From: Schistocerca nitens
Taxonomy: Eukaryota; Arthropoda; Insecta; Orthoptera; Acrididae
Direction of reading: 5' to 3'
Assembly (NCBI RefSeq): GCF_023898315.1
Contig: NC_064614.1
Location: 704,678,720 to 704,742,719 of the forward strand
Length of the DNA stretch: 64,000 bases
The notes below the pieces were generated by a model that worked only from the letters and a program-made list of their open reading frames with translations, did no database searches and had not been told where the DNA came from. Numbering within the stretch: the stretch's first letter is position 1; every line of letters starts with the position of its first letter. The translations under genes were made by a program, and so were the position numbers. Of the stretch, positions 10,394 to 20,469 are shown piece after piece.

Positions 10394-10666
10394 TTGCAAC
10401 ATACAGATTTCACCAACTTGTTAAGTGAGAGTGGAAAGGATGCATGGAATGCATTCAACTCAATGTATATGTACTTTCTCGAAAATCACAACTCTGATGA
10501 CTATAAAGATGTTGTGAATAACATGATAAGATATTTCCAATGTATGAACTGTCATGTGTCACCAACGTTACATTTTCCTGAATACTATCTTGACTTCTTC
10601 CTTCAGAACTTGGGGGATACAAGCAATGTACATGGGGAACATTTTCACCAGGACAAGACCTTTTAA
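10394..10666 (+). pseudogene. Fragment of a repeat-associated hypothetical protein
   Basis: A 90-residue open frame with DAWNAFNSMYMYFLEN, then YYLDFFLQNLGDTSNVHGEHFHQD. The second block resembles a motif (LDFFPENCGxxSxEHGERFHQD) that I associate from memory with multicopy, probably transposon-derived hypothetical proteins of arthropods; no function is known to me. The upstream stretch (10080-10390) may be more of the same element but is not open. The first methionine is only the first in frame, not a supported start. This is most likely a relic, not a host gene. Confidence 0.45.
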
Positions 10667-10857
10667 ACTTAACCTTGGGTGAAACATTTGTCTTTGCAAG
10701 GTTTCAAAATTATGTACTTTTCATAAATAATAAAACCCTTACGTTTGTAAAACAGTATGTGATGGGAAATTTTGATTTTCAAATCCTTTATCTCCATAGC
10801 CATGACAAGTGAAAAGCCATAATATTATCCTGAAGGGAGATGAAAAGTAATCACATA

Positions 10858-10865
10858 GTCTGCAT
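10858..10865. repeat. Possible 8-bp target duplication of truncated RTE, left
   Basis: gtctgcat occurs here and at 17423-17430, next to the 3' tail and the 5' truncation point of the RTE copy. It is short, so it could be chance. Confidence 0.45.
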
Positions 10866-10887
10866 CATTTGTTTGTTGTTGTGGTCT

Positions 10888-11168
10888 TCAGTCCTGAGAC
10901 TGGTCTGATGCAGCTCTCCATGCTACTCTATCCTGTGCAAGCCTCTTCATTTCCCAGTACCTACCGCAACCTACATCCTTCTGAATCTGCTTAGTGTATT
11001 CATCTCGTGGTCTCCCTCTACGATTTTTACCTTCCACGCTGCCCTCCAATACTAAATTGGTGATCCCTTGACGCCTCAGAACATGTCCTACTACCCGATC
11101 CCTTCTTCTACTCAAGTTGTGCCAAAAACTTCTCTTCTCCCCAATCCTATTCAATACTTCCTCATTAG
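10888..11168 (-). pseudogene. RTE LINE ORF, C-terminal piece
   Basis: Encodes the last part of the RTE polyprotein (NRIGEKRSFWHNLSRRRDR, EGKNRRGRPRDEYTKQIQKD, ending in AASDQSQD), nearly identical to the end of the copy at 56766-58166. It is separated from the rest of its ORF by the Gypsy insertion at 11169. Confidence 0.88.
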
Positions 11169-11414
11169 TGTTGTGACTCGCCGAACATTCAAAGCGCTGC
11201 CGTGCAATTACGCACGTCCTCTACGTGCGGCGCTGTCTGCCAGCCATGCAGCAGCTGCGCCACCTAAGCGGCCAGCCGAGCAGCGGCCGCTAGACTGGGA
11301 CTCAGTGCTCATTCGAATGCTAACATGTACACATGTCTTGCTTGTCAACTTACTCTGTGACTTATATGTGTTGTGTCGTTCTGAAATATATGTGTTAAAC
11401 TTGATGTTATAACA
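11169..11414 (+). repeat. Gypsy element 5' LTR
   Basis: 246 bp beginning TGTTGTG and ending TATAACA (TG...CA ends). It is matched by the 3' LTR at 15789-16003, apart from 31 extra bases around 11201-11235 that contain a perfect hairpin (gcacgt, loop cctct, acgtgc at 11212-11228). The PBS region follows: TGG starts two bases after the LTR (11417), typical of a tRNA primer site, but the tRNA was not identified. Confidence 0.92.
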
Positions 11415-11469
11415 ATTGGTGAAGAGGTAGTGGATTTTTCCTTTTCACCGTTGACCCACAGGTTTCCAT

Positions 11470-12500
11470 GGCTACTGTCGAGCAACTATTGCAAAATCTC
11501 CTTGAACAGCAAACGCTTCTAACAGCGGCGATTTGCGATTTCGTCGCGGTGTCAAATGCGGGGCGTTTCTTGTCGTTGGCTATACCTCCTCTTCCCCCTT
11601 ACGACGAGACGGCGGAAGACTGATCTGATTGTGAAAAACGTCTTCGACAGCACTTCTTGGCATTTCATGTCACGGATGAACAACCATGTAAGTCTCTGTT
11701 CCTTTCCTGGATTTCACCTCAAATGTATCGGTTGTTGTCACAATTGGCTCCTTTGAAGGATCCTGCGTCTTTGTCCTTTGCTGAAATGTGCTCACTTCTG
11801 TCTGTCTATTTTCAAAAGCAAACGCATGTGGTAGCCTCTCGTGTTGCCTTTTATCGTTGTCAAAAACAGCCACATCAATCGTATCGTGCTTGGGCTGCTG
11901 AACTTCATGGCCTCAGTCGAAAGTGTCAATTTGTTACTGACGTTCACAAAGATTCCTATGCCGATTCCATGGTACGGGATGCTATTATCTGGTTGGCGCC
12001 CGACAAAGAAGTTCGGCAATGGGCCCTTCAGTTGGCAAATCCGACTCTAGATGAAGTTCTCTCCATTGCACAGTCTTTTTAAATTTCTCGCGCCGCTGGG
12101 GCGTAAATAGAGGCGTGGGGTGATGTCGGGGAAATACAACCTCTGTGCGCTGTTGACGACGCGTGCGGCGCGTCCCCACCGGCCGACGTGGCCGCAGTGC
12201 GCTCCCACGCGCAGCCTCGGCCTAACCGTAAACAAACCGCTAAGAAACTGCAGCAAAACCCCCGGTAACCTCCTTCATGTCCGCGGTGTTTTACGAAACA
12301 TTCACGCAAGGATTGTCCTCAACGTTGGGCTGTGTGTCACAATTGCAAAAAGAAAGGTCATGTGTCTTCCGTTTGCAAATCCGACTGCATACATGATATT
12401 CATGAACATGACGCTGATTCTGATTCTGTGTTGTCTGTCAATTGCACTTCTTCCCTTTCAGGGAAGTTATTCCTCAGTGTCCAAATCCTTGGTTGAGATG
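11470..12500 (+). pseudogene. Gypsy gag (capsid and nucleocapsid), several stops
   Basis: Start chosen at ATG 11470 (MATVEQLLQNLLEQQ), 56 bases after the 5' LTR. The capsid region has the block KRLRQHFLAFHV after a TGA at 11621-11623, then SFAEMCSLLSVYFQKQ and YRAWAAELHGLSRKCQF. A nucleocapsid CCHC knuckle CHNCKKKGHVSSVC lies near 12337-12380. Internal stops at 11621, 12080, about 12104, 12264 and 12494 break the frame, which otherwise stays the same into the protease. Gag would form the particle and bind the element RNA. Confidence 0.82.
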
Positions 12501-13042
12501 TTCGCATGCAGGTGGATACCGGTTCTGCTGCCACTGTAATTAATTCTCAGACGTATCTTCAGTTGGGTTCTCCACTCCTGTCACCTGTCGCTCGGCAATT
12601 ACGGACGTACAATAAACAGAAGATTTCTCTCTTGGGGCAGTTTCATGCTGAGGTATCTTACAAATCCGTCATTCGCACTGTTCCCATATTTGTGGTCGAC
12701 CAGAGCAACGCAGAAAATCTTTTTGGTTTCGATGCCTTTCGCGTATGTGGGTTCTCCATAGATGACTCTGTCAATATTGTCTCTGATGCTATTCCTTATG
12801 CTCAACTGGATTCCTTGTCGACGACATTTTCGTCCCTTTTTTCTCCTGGGTTAGGCCGTGCAAACGACTTTGAAGCTCATATCACGCTCAAACCCACTGC
12901 TCGGCCTAAGTTTTTTCGGGCTCGGCCCATTCCTGTGGCCCTTCGTGATCGGGTAAAACGGGAGTTGGATCATCTCACTACTTCAGGGGTCTTGCTTCCT
13001 GTCACTTCCAGTGAGTGGTCCTCCTGTTGTTGTCGTTGCTAA
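12501..13042 (+). pseudogene. Gypsy aspartic protease and start of reverse transcriptase
   Basis: MQVDTGSAATVIN (from 12506) carries the DTG active-site triad of retropepsins. It is followed by the usual flap-containing region and the linker leading into the reverse transcriptase (KPTARPKFFRARPIPVALRD, SGVLLPVTSSEWS). The frame is lost near 13018 and continues one frame over. The protease would cleave the Gag-Pol precursor. It is in the same frame as gag, separated by stop codons, so gag-pro was probably one reading frame in the ancestor. Confidence 0.83.
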
Positions 13043-14576
13043 GCCAAATGGTGATATTCGTCTCTGTGGCGATTTAAAAGCCACTGTAAATGCTCAATGC
13101 CTTATCGACACTTACCCTATGCACCGTCCTGAAGAACTGTTCACTAAACTTGCTGGAGGCCAGTATTTTTCTAAAATTGACCTATCAGAAGCTTATCATC
13201 AACTTCCTCTCGACGCTGCTTCCTGGCAGTTTCTGGTCCTTAACACGCCTTTCGGCCTCTATCAATACCAATGCTTGCCATTCGGGGTTGCTAGCGGCCC
13301 TGCTCTCTTTCAGCGATTCTTGGAACAATTATTGCTCCCTGTCCCTGGGTGTATCAATTACATGGACGACATTGTTGTCACTGGCTCCACCACTGAAGAA
13401 CATCTTCAAAATCTCTGCACACTTTTTCATGTCTTACAGACTGCCGGTCTTAAGTGTAATCTTCAGAAATCACAATTTTTTCAGGCATCTATCACGTACT
13501 TGGGGTTTCAACTCTCTTGGGATAGTATTCGTCCGCTTCAGCAAACTGTCACTGCGATCGATGCCCTTCCTCGCCCTACATCTGTTAAGGAACTGCAGGC
13601 CTTCTTGGGGAAAATAGCATACTATCACAAGCTTTTACCGTCTGCGGCTTCGGTGGCTCAGCCGTTGCATCGCCTGTTGCATAAAAACGTGCCTTTTCAC
13701 TGGTCCGCATCATGCAATGCGGCTTTCCAGAAATTGAAGACTATGCTGAAACAGGCCCTGTGCCTGGCTATTTATCAACCTGGCCAACATCTTGTTCTTG
13801 CCATAGATGCCTCTCAATACGGGGTCGGTGCAGTCCTTGCGCACCGTTTTTCTGACGGTTCGGAACAATCCATTGCTTATGCCTCCAAAACGCTCATGGA
13901 TGCCCAACTAAAGTATTCTCAAATTGAGAAAGAAGATTTGGCCATTATTTATGCTCTTCATAAGTTTGGTGTTTTTCTCTATGGCTCAAAATTTCATCTT
14001 GTTACGGATCACAAACCACTTGTTTCCTTGTTTCATCCATCAACGTCACTTCCCGACAAGGCTGCACACCGCCTCCAGCGTTGGGCTATTTACTTGTCTC
14101 TTTTCAATTATGAGATTCACTTCTGGCCAATGGCTCAACATGCAAATGCTGATGCTCTGTCTCGCCTTCCCATGGGTCCTGATCAGGCATTCGATAGGGA
14201 CGAACTTTTGTGTTTCCACCTGGATGTTGCCGAGCAGCGGGTTGTGGACGGGTTCCCCATCACTGGGGACAGGCTGGTGGCTGCTACAGGTTCTGACCCT
14301 ACCCTCTCCCGGGTTTTATGCTGTATTCAGAAGGGTTGGCCAGATCGCCCGTCCGCTAAGACTTCTGATCCGTTGCGGAACTACTACGCTTTGCGCTACC
14401 GCCTCACGGCTAGGGATCGTGTTATCATCCTTTCCACTGACAATGCTTCGCCGCGTGTTGTGGTACCTGCTTCTTTGCGTGCTTCGGTCTTGCGCCTCCT
14501 TCACCAAGAGCACTGGGGTGTCTCGCACAAAATCTCTGGCACGCCGTCATGTGTACTGGCCTGGCATCGACTCTGA
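13011..14576 (+). pseudogene. Gypsy reverse transcriptase and RNase H
   Basis: The long open frame carries reverse transcriptase blocks in order: VVVVAKPNGDIRLCGDLK, YFSKIDLSEAYHQLPL, NTPFGLYQYQCLPFGVASGPALFQR, and catalytic YMDDIVVTG at about 13359-13385. Next come YLGFQLS and the connection, then RNase H: LAIDASQYGVGAVL (first catalytic Asp), SQIEKEDLAIIYAL (catalytic Glu), VTDHKPL and NADALSRLP. The frame is about 520 codons long with no internal stop until the frameshift near 14530, so this is the best preserved part of the element. A zinc-binding region of the integrase begins at its end. Confidence 0.9.
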
Positions 14577-15489
14577 AATAGCACACATGGTCGCTGCCTG
14601 CGGCCCTTGTGCGTCACAGGCCGCAGCCCCGAAGTCATCTTTGTCACCATGGCCTTCGCCTGAGAAGCCCTGGGAGCGCATTCATGCTGACTTTGCGGGA
14701 CCCCTTTTAGGTACTTATTGGCTCCTCGTAATTGACGCCTCCTCTAACTTTCCTTTCATTGTCCGTTGCACGTCGCCTACCACCGCGGCAACCACCAGTG
14801 CTCTCGCCCGCAGTATTTCTTTGGAAGGCCTCCCCTCTAACCTTGTTACTGATAATGGTCCACAATTTGCCTCTTCCGAATTTGCGGATTTTTGTGCTCG
14901 TCACGGTGTTATGCATGTCACGGCCCCGCCGTTCCATCCACAATCCAACGGTGAGGCTGAACGACTGGTCCGCACATTTAAGGCTCAGATGCGGAAACAT
15001 CTGACTTCTTCTGCTGCTGATGATGCGCTTCTCCAGTTTCTGGTGTCTTACCGTTTCACTCCCATGGGCGACCACAGCCCGGCTGAGCTCTTACATGGCC
15101 GACAACCCCGCACGCTACTTCATCTTCTGCGGCCTTCCACCTCACAGCCGCGGGTGCCTTCACTTGGCCGGTTCACCGCCGACGACCTCGTCTGGGTACG
15201 GGGATATGGCAGGTGGCCAAAATGGAGCCCGGGCCGCATCTTACGACACCGTGGCAGACGCCTGTATGAAATCCAGACGGACACGGGTGTTGCACTGCGT
15301 CATTTGGACCAGCTTCGGCCTCGTGTGCCGGCACCGCCTGTTCCGAATGCCGCTACACCACCTTCGGCTCTACCTGACGCTTGGGATCTTGGCAGCTCTC
15401 AATACTCACAACGCAGCCCTCACCGTCATCGCGATGCCAGCACAAGAACGGACGCCACCAGGAGACGTGCCCATGCAGGAACCGGATGA
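14520..15489 (+). pseudogene. Gypsy integrase
   Basis: After a frameshift near 14530 the frame continues with an HHCC-like zinc region (RRHVYWPGID, CGPCASQ), then the catalytic core: HADFAGP (first Asp), VTDNGPQFASSEF (second Asp) and HPQSNGEAERLVRTFK (catalytic Glu), i.e. the DD35E pattern. A C-terminal domain with a GPY/F-like segment (VWVRGYGRWPKWSPGRILRH) follows, with a Pro/Arg-rich end. Integrase would insert the DNA copy and gives the 5-bp duplication seen here. Confidence 0.88.
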
Positions 15490-15774
15490 CCATCCTCTGT
15501 CAGAGCAAATCTACTCGCCTCCTCATCCAACAGACACCGACACATCGCGCATGTCTCCTGTCATATCAACAGGACTTGCCGCAACGGGCAGATTGGTGCA
15601 TGGGGCCCCAGCAGATTCGACCCCTACGTCTCCTGTCATCTCGACCCGTTATCATCGGGGACACTTCCGTCTGTATGGGAAGCCTCCTCCTTGAGACTTT
15701 ATGGCGAGTCAAACAACGCCTATGGACGTTAGCCATCTCCAGGACACCTCCATCAAGACCAGTGCAACAATTTC
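15490..15774 (+). other. Gypsy 3' internal region before the polypurine tract
   Basis: No further domain is recognised between the integrase stop and the polypurine tract; there is no envelope-like ORF. Confidence 0.6.
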
Positions 15775-15788
15775 AAAGGGGGGAAAAG
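15775..15788 (+). other. Gypsy polypurine tract
   Basis: aaaggggggaaaag abuts the 3' LTR, the expected site for plus-strand priming. Confidence 0.85.
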
Positions 15789-16003
15789 TGTTGTACGTCG
15801 CCGATCATTAAAAGCGCCGCCGCGTCTGCCAGCCATGCAGCAGCTGCGCCACCTAAGCGGCCAGCCGAGCAGCGGCTGCTAGACTGGGACTCAGTGCTCA
15901 TTCGAATGCTAACGTATACACATGTCTTGCTTGTCAACTTACTCTGTGACTTATATGTGTTGTGTCGTTCTGAAATATATGTGTTAAACTTGATGTTATA
16001 ACA
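15789..16003 (+). repeat. Gypsy element 3' LTR
   Basis: 215 bp, TGTTGTAC...TATAACA. Its 3' 180 bases differ from the 5' LTR at only a few positions; the 5' 35 bases are more diverged, and a 31-bp hairpin segment present in the 5' LTR is missing here. Confidence 0.92.
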
Positions 16004-16008
16004 ATTAG

Positions 16009-17422
16009 TTATGTGATCTACCCACCTATTCTTCAGCATTCTTCTGTAGCACCACATTTCAAAAGCTTCTATTCTCTTCTTATCCAAACTATTTATCATC
16101 CATGTTTCACTTCCATACATGGCTACACTCCATACAAATACTTTCAGAAATGACTTCCTGACACTTAAATCTATACTCAATGTTAACAAATTTCTCTTCT
16201 TCAGAAACGCTTTCCTTGCCATTGCCAGTCTACATTTTATATCCTCTCTACTTCGACCATCATCAGTTATTTTGCTCCCCAAATAGCAAAACTCCTTTAC
16301 TACTTTAAGTGTCTCATTTCCTAATCTAATTCCCTCAGCATCACCCGACTTAATTCGACTACATTCCATTATCCTCGTTTTGCTTTTGTTGATGTTCACC
16401 TTATATCCTCCTTTCAAGACACTATCCATTCTGTTCAACTGCTCTTCCAAGTCCTTTGCCGTCTCTGACAGAATTACAATGTCATCGGCGAACCTCAAAG
16501 TTTTTATTTCTTCTCCCTGGATTTTAATACCTACTCCGAATTTTTCTTTTGTTTCCTTCACTGCTTGCTCAATATACAGATTGAATAACATTGGGGATAG
16601 GCTACAACCCTGTCTCACTCCCTTCCCAACCACTGCTTCCCTTTCATGCCCTTCGATTCTTATAACTGCCATCTGGTTTCTGTACAAATTGTAAATAGCC
16701 TTTCGCTCCCTGTATTTGACCCCTGCCACCATCAGAATTTGAAAGAGAGTATTCCAGTCAACATTGTCAAAAGCTTTCTCTAAGTCTACAAATGGTAGAA
16801 ATGTAGGTTTGCCCTTCCTTAATCTAGCTTCTAAGGTGAGTCGTAAGGTTAGTATTGCCTCACGTGTTCCAACATTTCTACGGAATCCAAACTGATCTTC
16901 CCCGAGGTCGGCTTCTACTAGTTTTTCCATTCTTCTGTAAAGAATTCGCGTTAGTATTTTGCAGCTGTGACTTATTAAACTGATAGTTCAGTAATTTTCA
17001 TATCTGTCAACACCTGCTTTCTTTGGGATTGGAATTATTATATTCTTCTTGAAGTCTGAGGGTATTTCGCTTGTTTCATACATCTTGCTCACCAGATGGT
17101 AGAGTTTTGTCAGGACTGGCTCTCCCCAGGCCGTCAGTAGTTCCAATGGAATGTTGTCTACTCCGGGGGCCTTGTTTCAACTCAGGTCTTTCTTTGCTCT
17201 GTCAAACTCTTCACGCAGTATCGTATCTCCCATTTCATATTCATCTACATCCTCTTCCATTTCCATAATATTGTCCTCAAGTATATTGCCCTTGTATAGG
17301 CCTTCTATATATTCCTTCCACCTTTCTGCTTTCCCTTCTTTGCTTAGAAATGGGTTTCCATCTGAGCTCTTGGTGTTCATGCAAGTGGTTCTCTTATATC
17401 CAAAGGTCTCTTTAATTTTCCT
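16009..17422 (-). pseudogene. RTE LINE reverse transcriptase, 5'-truncated piece
   Basis: On the minus strand: GDNIL-type linker and EEFDRAKKDLS (17470-17177 frame, partly flanking sequence at its start), then LGEDQFGFRRNVGTREAI, FVDLEKAFDNVDWNTLF, GVRQGCSLSPMLFNLYIEQ, catalytic LRFADDIVILSE and WSVAMYGSETW (16930-16020). The ORF joins its C-terminus across the Gypsy element. There is at least one frame change between the linker and the reverse transcriptase. No endonuclease is present, consistent with 5' truncation. Confidence 0.88.
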
Positions 17423-18178
17423 GTCTGCATTGTACTGAAATATAAAGAGTGAACTGAACAAGATGAGCACCTTGATGACAGAAACTGAAAGTACTTAACA
17501 GTGTAGACTATACCACTGTATATATGACCAAGTCCTAAAGAAAACAAGATTTTCACTCAAATAAGATATGATTCCTTTTTCTGGACAGTGTATATGTAAT
17601 TTCTTTTATTGCCAGTCAGTGTCTTTCCCTTATTTGCAAGAGGACGGGAGAAGGGCCTTATTTCTGATTGGGAATGATAACTTCTAATTTATAATTAGTA
17701 CCTGAAAATCTAAAGGCTTTCATAAAATTGTAGTGTCAAGTTTCACAATTTCTTTCTGCTAAAAATCACTACCATGTAACGAACCAACAAAGGTTTGGTG
17801 CACTGGTCCTTAAAGGAATGAACATGTCTGTTCTGTAAAAGTATTGACAGTCTAGTGACAAAGTAATTCCCTACAAAAGATCACAACCATAACAGAGAAG
17901 GATAAGAATATCACAATGAGGAAGCTAGAAAAGCACTACTACACAAGTGTGAGCTGGATTCAAGGGAATTCTTCAGCCAAACGATCTCAACTTGGTCAAC
18001 ACAGAAAACAGAATATGTAAAATCACAGAAATGCTATTCAACTCTTTCATTAATACCACATTAATAATGGGGTAACAGCTTTCTGTTAAGGTAGTAAAGC
18101 TTATAAATTGTTGTACAGTAGCTGATATGATGGATTACATGGTGCAAGATTTATTTCTATGTCAAACAATGGAAACTC
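17423..18178. other. No gene seen
   Basis: AT-rich DNA with no supported ORF, apart from the possible 8-bp RTE duplication at its start. Confidence 0.6.
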
Positions 18179-18445
18179 TTGAGTTGGAAAAGGATAGATT
18201 GCTACTTACTGAAAGATGACATGTTGAATTGCAGACAGGCACAACAAAAAAATTATTACATATTAGGTTTCAGTCAGAGCCTTCTTGAGGAAAGGAAACA
18301 CATAATACATTCATTCACAAAAGCAAGCACACTTCTTGCACAAATGAACGCCGTCTCTGGCAGCTTGGATTCGAATGTAAGAGTCTTTTAGTTGTGCCTG
18401 TTGGCAACTCAATGTGTCATAATCTATCTTTTGCCATATACTATT
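18179..18445. repeat. Palindromic repeat unit 1 (diverged)
   Basis: The left part (aggatagattgctacttact ... ttgaattgcagacaggcacaac, 18190-18245) pairs with the right part (agttgtgcctgttggcaactc ... aatctatctttt, 18390-18435), giving a foldback with diverged arms around a short spacer. The arm end is related to the arms at 28.6, 60.6 and 63 kb. Confidence 0.6.
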
Positions 18446-19339
18446 CATCACTACATTTTATCTAAGTGTGCATGGGTAGGGGGGAAAAAAAAATTCCCAA
18501 GACTGCCACAGTTGCCAGATGACACATCTGATTAATCACCTAGTTTTTTTTTGTCATTATGATAATCCAAGTGGAATATAAATATCTAAGCCCACACAGA
18601 ACATACTATGTGTACTTATTTTGACATCGGCATTACTTAGTTTTAAATTTGCAGTAGTTGGAAAAATTTGGGGCATTAGTGCTTTGTGCCTGGTGACTGC
18701 CAACCTTGGACAATCAAATGATACTGTAGGCAGCAGCACTGTAGTAACTGCTGTTGAATGCTGTTTCACTCCACTGATATATTTTGGCTTCAACAAAACA
18801 TTCAAATCTTTATTAGCTCCTTGTTGTCACTTCTGTCTTTGTAGACACAGTCTATAAACCACAAAGTACAAGTATGGCATCTGCATTGCTTTCAAAGAAG
18901 GTGGAGCTTATTCCCTCCTCATGACACAGCTTGTGTGAGGTGAGGATTGCTTCCTCTTCTCACTACGCCCCCTTTTCAAATCCACCAAAAGTGTACATAT
19001 GGTGTACCAGGCTCATACCAAACACTGCCTTGGTACTTGTCAAAAAAATTAAAAGGTCTCATACTAGAGTGAGTATCTAGACGATTTTGGGCATACAGCT
19101 GTGAAGAAAATTGAGAAGATACAAGATGAAAAATTATCTTAAAATGTTAACATGGAAAGCAGATGCAAAGAAGTCTAATTTAATGTAATAATACTCGTTT
19201 TCTTCCACATCTTATGAAACCAGAATATTACCTCCAAATGTTTTGTTTAAAGCACCAGACATTCAATTTCTCTGACAACTGTGTACCAGCACACGACTAG
19301 AACCACAACCTGCGCTCTTGCGGTAATGCTCTTAATGGG
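18446..19339. other. No gene seen
   Basis: AT-rich sequence; short open frames on both strands at 18557-18857 overlap each other and show no known motif. Confidence 0.55.
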
Positions 19340-19486
19340 GTTAAAGTCAGACTAAAACTTCAGGTTGGGTGATGAAGTGTACTTGGAGTCTCTGTAAGTG
19401 AGACTGTTACCTATGAAAGGTGATCTCGAGGTTCAAATCACAGCCCAGAGTATATAGTTTTAATGTCAGGGTATTTCATAATAGAG
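19340..19486 (+). mobile_element. tRNA-like SINE fragment (diverged)
   Basis: A tRNA-like stretch ending in a B-box-like segment (cgaggttcaaatcac, about 19429-19443) is followed by agttttaatgtcagg, resembling a common orthopteran SINE body. The A-box is poorly preserved and no target duplication was found. Confidence 0.4.
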
Positions 19487-19493
19487 TATATAG

Positions 19494-20465
19494 ACTGAGG
19501 TGAGAAAAGTCATGGAATAGCAATTTGCAGATATACAGATGGCGATAGGATTGCATACACAAGGTATAAAAGGGCAGTGCATTGCCAGAGCTGTCATTTG
19601 TACTCAGGTGATTAATGTGAAACAGTTTCTGAAATGATTATGGCCACACAATGGGAATTAAGAGACTATGAATGTGAATTGGCTGTTGGAGCTAGATGCA
19701 TGGGACATTCCATACTGGAAATTGCTTGGGAATTCAATATTCAGAAACGCATGGTGTCAAGACTGTGCTGAGAATGGCAACATTCAGGCATTAACTCTCA
19801 CCACAAACAATGCAGTGGCTGACAGCATTCGCTTAGTAACCGTGAGCAGCGGCGTTTACGTAGAGTTGTCAGTGCTAACAGACAAGCAACACTATGTGAA
19901 ATAGCGGCATAAATCAATGTAGGTCATACAATGAATATACCCGTTAGGACAGTGCAGCGAAATTGGGCGTTAATGGGTTATAGCGGCAAACGACCAACAT
20001 AAGTGCCTTTGTTAACAGCACAACATCTCCTGCAGTGCCTTTCCGAGGCTTGTGACCGTACTGATTAGACCCTAGACAACTGGAAAACCACGGCCTGGTC
20101 AGATGAGTCCCAATTTCAGTTGGTGAAAACTGATGGTAGGGTTCAAGCATGGTGCAAAGTCCACAACGCCATGGACCCAAGATGTCAACAAGGCACTGTG
20201 AAACTGGTGGTGGCTCCATAATGGTGTGGGCTGTGTTTAGATTCTGGACAATTGCAGCAACTGATTTGGCCACCCACATTGCCCAACATGAATGCCATCA
20301 AACAGTTACGAGACATAACGAGAAACAGAGGCAGAGTAGCTCAATATTTCTGCAGGGAACTTCCGACAACTTGTCGAATCTGTGCCACATCAAGTTGCCA
20401 CACAATGCTGGGCAAAGGGAGGTCCGACACAATATTATGAGGTATCCCATGACTTTTGTCATCAA
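19494..20465 (+). mobile_element. Tc1-like DNA transposon relic, internally deleted
   Basis: The 5' end (actgaggtgagaaaagtcat, from 19494) and the 3' end (atcccatgacttttgtcat, to about 20461) are inverted copies. Between them lies a decayed plus-strand transposase reading frame: a DNA-binding region (about 19640-19990), then AWSDESQFQL with the first catalytic Asp (about 20096-20125), a QGTVK block (20190) and a PTLPNMNAIKQLRD block (about 20274), corresponding to the usual PDLNPIEHLWD motif that ends with the catalytic Glu (here Asp or shifted). The part between the second and third blocks is too short, so an internal deletion is likely near 20240. TA duplications are not clear. Confidence 0.78.
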
Positions 20466-20469
20466 TGTA

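Larger units (their letters stand above)
11169..16003 (+). mobile_element. Complete Gypsy-type LTR retrotransposon (Mag-like)
   Basis: A 4.8-kb element with two LTRs, gag, protease, reverse transcriptase, RNase H and integrase in Ty3/Gypsy order, and a polypurine tract (15775-15788, aaaggggggaaaag) just before the 3' LTR. It is flanked by a 5-bp duplication, attag (11164-11168, 16004-16008), and splits an RTE LINE, which gives the order of the two insertions. Gag and Pol lesions (stops at 11621, 12080, 12101-12106 region, 12264 and 12494; frameshifts near 13018 and 14530) show it is inactive. The LTRs differ at several positions plus a 31-bp deletion. Mag-like placement is inferred from K02A2.6-type motifs. 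Confidence 0.92.
10866..17422 (-). mobile_element. 5'-truncated RTE-type LINE, split by a Gypsy element
   Basis: A minus-strand RTE LINE whose 3' end (10866) has a CAACAACAAACAA-type tail and whose 5' end is truncated at about 17422, inside the region between endonuclease and reverse transcriptase. It aligns throughout with the near-complete copy at 54894-58179. The sequence is interrupted after WVDHITN of the ORF by the Gypsy element (11169-16008 including the duplicated attag); on the other side it resumes with the frame leading to MNRIGEKRSFWHN. 5' truncation is usual for LINEs. Confidence 0.88.

Noticed and set aside
13090..13617. 175-residue plus-strand open frame
   Set aside because: Out-of-frame shadow of the Gypsy reverse transcriptase.
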